A stretch of 38,005 bases of DNA from Candidatus Omnitrophota bacterium (GTDB taxonomy: Bacteria; Omnitrophota; Gorgyraeia; Tantalellales; Tantalellaceae). Position 1 is the first letter of the stretch, and each line of letters opens with the position of its first letter. Below, piece after piece: positions 36,145-38,005 of the stretch. The notes below the pieces were generated by a model. The model was not told the origin of the DNA. It ran no database searches and was given only the letters and a program-made list of their open reading frames with translations. Where the stretch lies: the NCBI GenBank assembly GCA_014728075.1, contig WJMG01000063.1, positions 1 through 38,005 on the forward strand. The letters are read 5' to 3'. The position numbers and the translations under genes are program-made.

Positions 36145-37071
36145 ATGATAGACATAAGCCGGTACATAAATTCCGAGACGGTGGTCGTAGACCTCGAGGC
36201 GTCATCGAGGGATGAGGCCATAAGGCTGTTGCTGGAGAATATCTACTCGAGAAAAGCTCCGAAGGAACCGAGAGTCCCCAAAGAAAAGGCTTACGAAGCC
36301 GTCATCAAAAGGGAGAACCTTCAGAGTACGGGTATAGGCAACGAGCTTGCTTTTCCCCACGCCAGGATCGAGGGATGGGGTGAATTTGCTCTGGCTATGG
36401 GGTTCGTGCGTGACGGGGTGGACTTCAAGAGCATGGACGGCAGGCCGGCCAGGTTCGTTTTTCTCATGATATCCTCCACGGAAGAGCCGTATATGATCCT
36501 TCAGGCGATGTCGGCGATAATAAGGTTTCTGGGCAACATGGGGCATACCGGCGGCATAATGGAAAGCCCGCTAAGTATCGAGGAGGTCCTTGAGCGTATA
36601 CAGCGCCAGGAGATAAAAGCCACCGAGCAGATACTCGCGCGCGACATAGCGCGCCCGGTAGCCGATTTCGTGACACTCGAGATGCCCATCGAGGAAGTTA
36701 CACGCAAGATGCACCTTGACAGACTGAGCGTGCTGCCGATAGTCAGGGAAGACGGGACTTTTTTCGGTGAGTTGACCTGTTACGATATTTTTATGTTCGG
36801 GATGCCTGATTTTTTCAAGCAGCTCAAGACCATTTCATTCGTAAGGCACATAGACCCCTTTGAAAAATATTTCAGCATCCGGAAAGGCCTCAAGGTGAGG
36901 GATATGAACCCCCGGGAAGAGAAAGGCTTAAGCAAGGACAGCACTCTTCTTGAGATAATTTTCGAGATGAGCGTGAAAAAAAGATCAAAATTGTTCATGG
37001 TAGAGGAAAACGGCGCCCTTGCCGGGGTGATCGACAGGTTCTGCGTGATAGACAGGATCCTTTTCTTTTAA
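36145..37071 (+). CDS. PTS EIIA (fructose/Ntr type) domain protein with C-terminal CBS domain pair
   Basis: KRENLQSTGIGNELAFPHARIEGW (phospho-His site), FVFLMISSTEEPYMILQAMSAIIRFL; then ARDIARPVADFVTLEMPIEEVTRKMHLDRLSVLPIVREDGTFFGELTCYDIF CBS pattern. ATG 36145 preferred over TTG 36118. Confidence 0.82.
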   Translation: MIDISRYINSETVVVDLEASSRDEAIRLLLENIYSRKAPKEPRVPKEKAYEAVIKRENLQSTGIGNELAFPHARIEGWGEFALAMGFVRDGVDFKSMDGRPARFVFLMISSTEEPYMILQAMSAIIRFLGNMGHTGGIMESPLSIEEVLERIQRQEIKATEQILARDIARPVADFVTLEMPIEEVTRKMHLDRLSVLPIVREDGTFFGELTCYDIFMFGMPDFFKQLKTISFVRHIDPFEKYFSIRKGLKVRDMNPREEKGLSKDSTLLEIIFEMSVKKRSKLFMVEENGALAGVIDRFCVIDRILFF

Positions 37072-37085
37072 AAGTAAGAGGGCAA

Positions 37086-38005
37086 ATGAAAGCAGTTCTT
37101 TCGTCCGTAATATTCGTTTCGGCGTACATTCTGATAGCTTCGGAAAAGCTTAATAAGACCGTTGTGGCCGTACTCGGCGCGACGCTCGTACTTTTTCTAA
37201 GGCTGGTTACTTTCGAACAGGCGATAGCTGAAGTGGACTTCAATGTCATTTTCCTTCTTGTGGGGATGATGACCAGCGTGTACATACTTTCCAGGACCGG
37301 TTTTTTCGAATGGGTGGCCGTGAGCATGGCGAAACTGGCCAAGGGTGACCCCAGGGTCATAATGCTTTTTCTTCTGGCGGCAACGGCAGCTCTTTCCGCT
37401 TGTCTCGACAATGTTACGACGATAATAATGATAGTACCGGTGACCATTCTTATCATGCAGATACTCGATATATCACCTGTACCTTTCGTTATTATGGAGG
37501 TCATAGCTTCCAATATAGGAGGAACGGCTACGCTTATAGGCGACCCTCCCAATATTCTCATAGGGTCACAGGCGGATCTTTCGTTCAACCAGTTCCTGGT
37601 GAATCTCGGTCCTATCGTACTGCTGGTATTCCTGGTCTTTATGCTGACGGCCTTTTTCTGGTTCAGGCACCATTTCAGGGTGGAAGAGAAGATCAAGGCC
37701 AGGCTGACAGGTGCCGTGCCTTCCCTGGCGATAGTCGACATGCCCAACATGAAAAAGTCCCTGATAGTCATGGGATTGATGTTTTTGGGATTTCTTACGC
37801 ACGATCTCATAGGGGTTAAACCCGGGATAGTGGCTTTGGGAGGAGGAATGCTGATGCTTCTCGTGTGCAAGTGCGAGAGCGAGGAAACGCTCATGGAGGT
37901 CGAGTGGAGCGTCATTTTCTTTTTCATCGGCATGTTCATGATGATAGCAGCGCTGGATGTGAACGGCGTGATAGCGTGGATGGGGGCGAGCGTACTGCAT
38001 CTGGC
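37086..38005 (+). CDS. ArsB/NhaD-type ion transporter (partial, runs off window end)
   Basis: Translation from ATG 37086: MKAVLSSVIFVSAYILIASEKLNKTVVAVLGATLVLFL...NVIFLLVGMMTSVYILSRTGFFEW...LSACLDNVTTIIMIVPVTI...IASNIGGTATLIGDPPNILIGS; no stop before 38005. Confidence 0.88.
   Translation, partial: MKAVLSSVIFVSAYILIASEKLNKTVVAVLGATLVLFLRLVTFEQAIAEVDFNVIFLLVGMMTSVYILSRTGFFEWVAVSMAKLAKGDPRVIMLFLLAATAALSACLDNVTTIIMIVPVTILIMQILDISPVPFVIMEVIASNIGGTATLIGDPPNILIGSQADLSFNQFLVNLGPIVLLVFLVFMLTAFFWFRHHFRVEEKIKARLTGAVPSLAIVDMPNMKKSLIVMGLMFLGFLTHDLIGVKPGIVALGGGMLMLLVCKCESEETLMEVEWSVIFFFIGMFMMIAALDVNGVIAWMGASVLHL

Noticed and set aside
36995-37939. 314-aa ORF on the - strand
   Set aside because: Antisense to the NhaD/ArsB-type transporter, whose + strand frame has clear family motifs but is missing from the ORF track because it runs off the window end.
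1-38005. tRNA or rRNA genes, integrases, transposases, toxin-antitoxin or phage genes
   Set aside because: None recognised on either strand by eye; a tRNAscan-SE or barrnap run would be needed to exclude RNA genes fully.

Overview
The window is a gene-dense bacterial chromosome segment. Nearly all convincing genes are on the + strand. The gene content suggests an anaerobic or fermentative organism, and the giant ORF fits an Omnitrophota-like lineage, but taxonomy is inference only. In order it carries: an HPF/RaiA-like protein; L-lactate dehydrogenase; a YHS-ArsP-type permease; a glutaredoxin-like protein; a coiled-coil protein; a PRC-barrel protein; a ferredoxin; a HAD phosphatase; a DUF502 membrane protein; a large six-hairpin glycosidase; a GT4 glycosyltransferase; PTS enzyme I; a GNAT; an M20 peptidase; an attenuator-like structured leader before TPR genes; lysine 2,3-aminomutase, a Na+/solute symporter and a beta-lysine acetyltransferase (N-epsilon-acetyl-beta-lysine osmolyte module); a repeat- and palindrome-rich intergenic region; TrkA/TrkH K+ uptake; an uninterrupted 11.8-kb ORF (3923 aa); a truncated RND transporter remnant; a PLP aminotransferase; a DUF503 protein; a secreted FMN-binding protein; a small HExxH protein; and EIIA-CBS followed by a NhaD/ArsB-type transporter that runs off the end. 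The main candidate for something new is the 3923-aa protein. It appears to combine a signal peptide, a TraB/TIKI/ChaN-like domain, a CPBP (CAAX-type) intramembrane protease, an M48-like HExxH protease and a UbiB/ADCK-type atypical kinase, with more than 1500 aa of unassigned sequence. The second is the leader at 12745-12976, which has mutually exclusive pairings typical of a riboswitch or attenuator. All assignments are from reading motifs; no searches were run.
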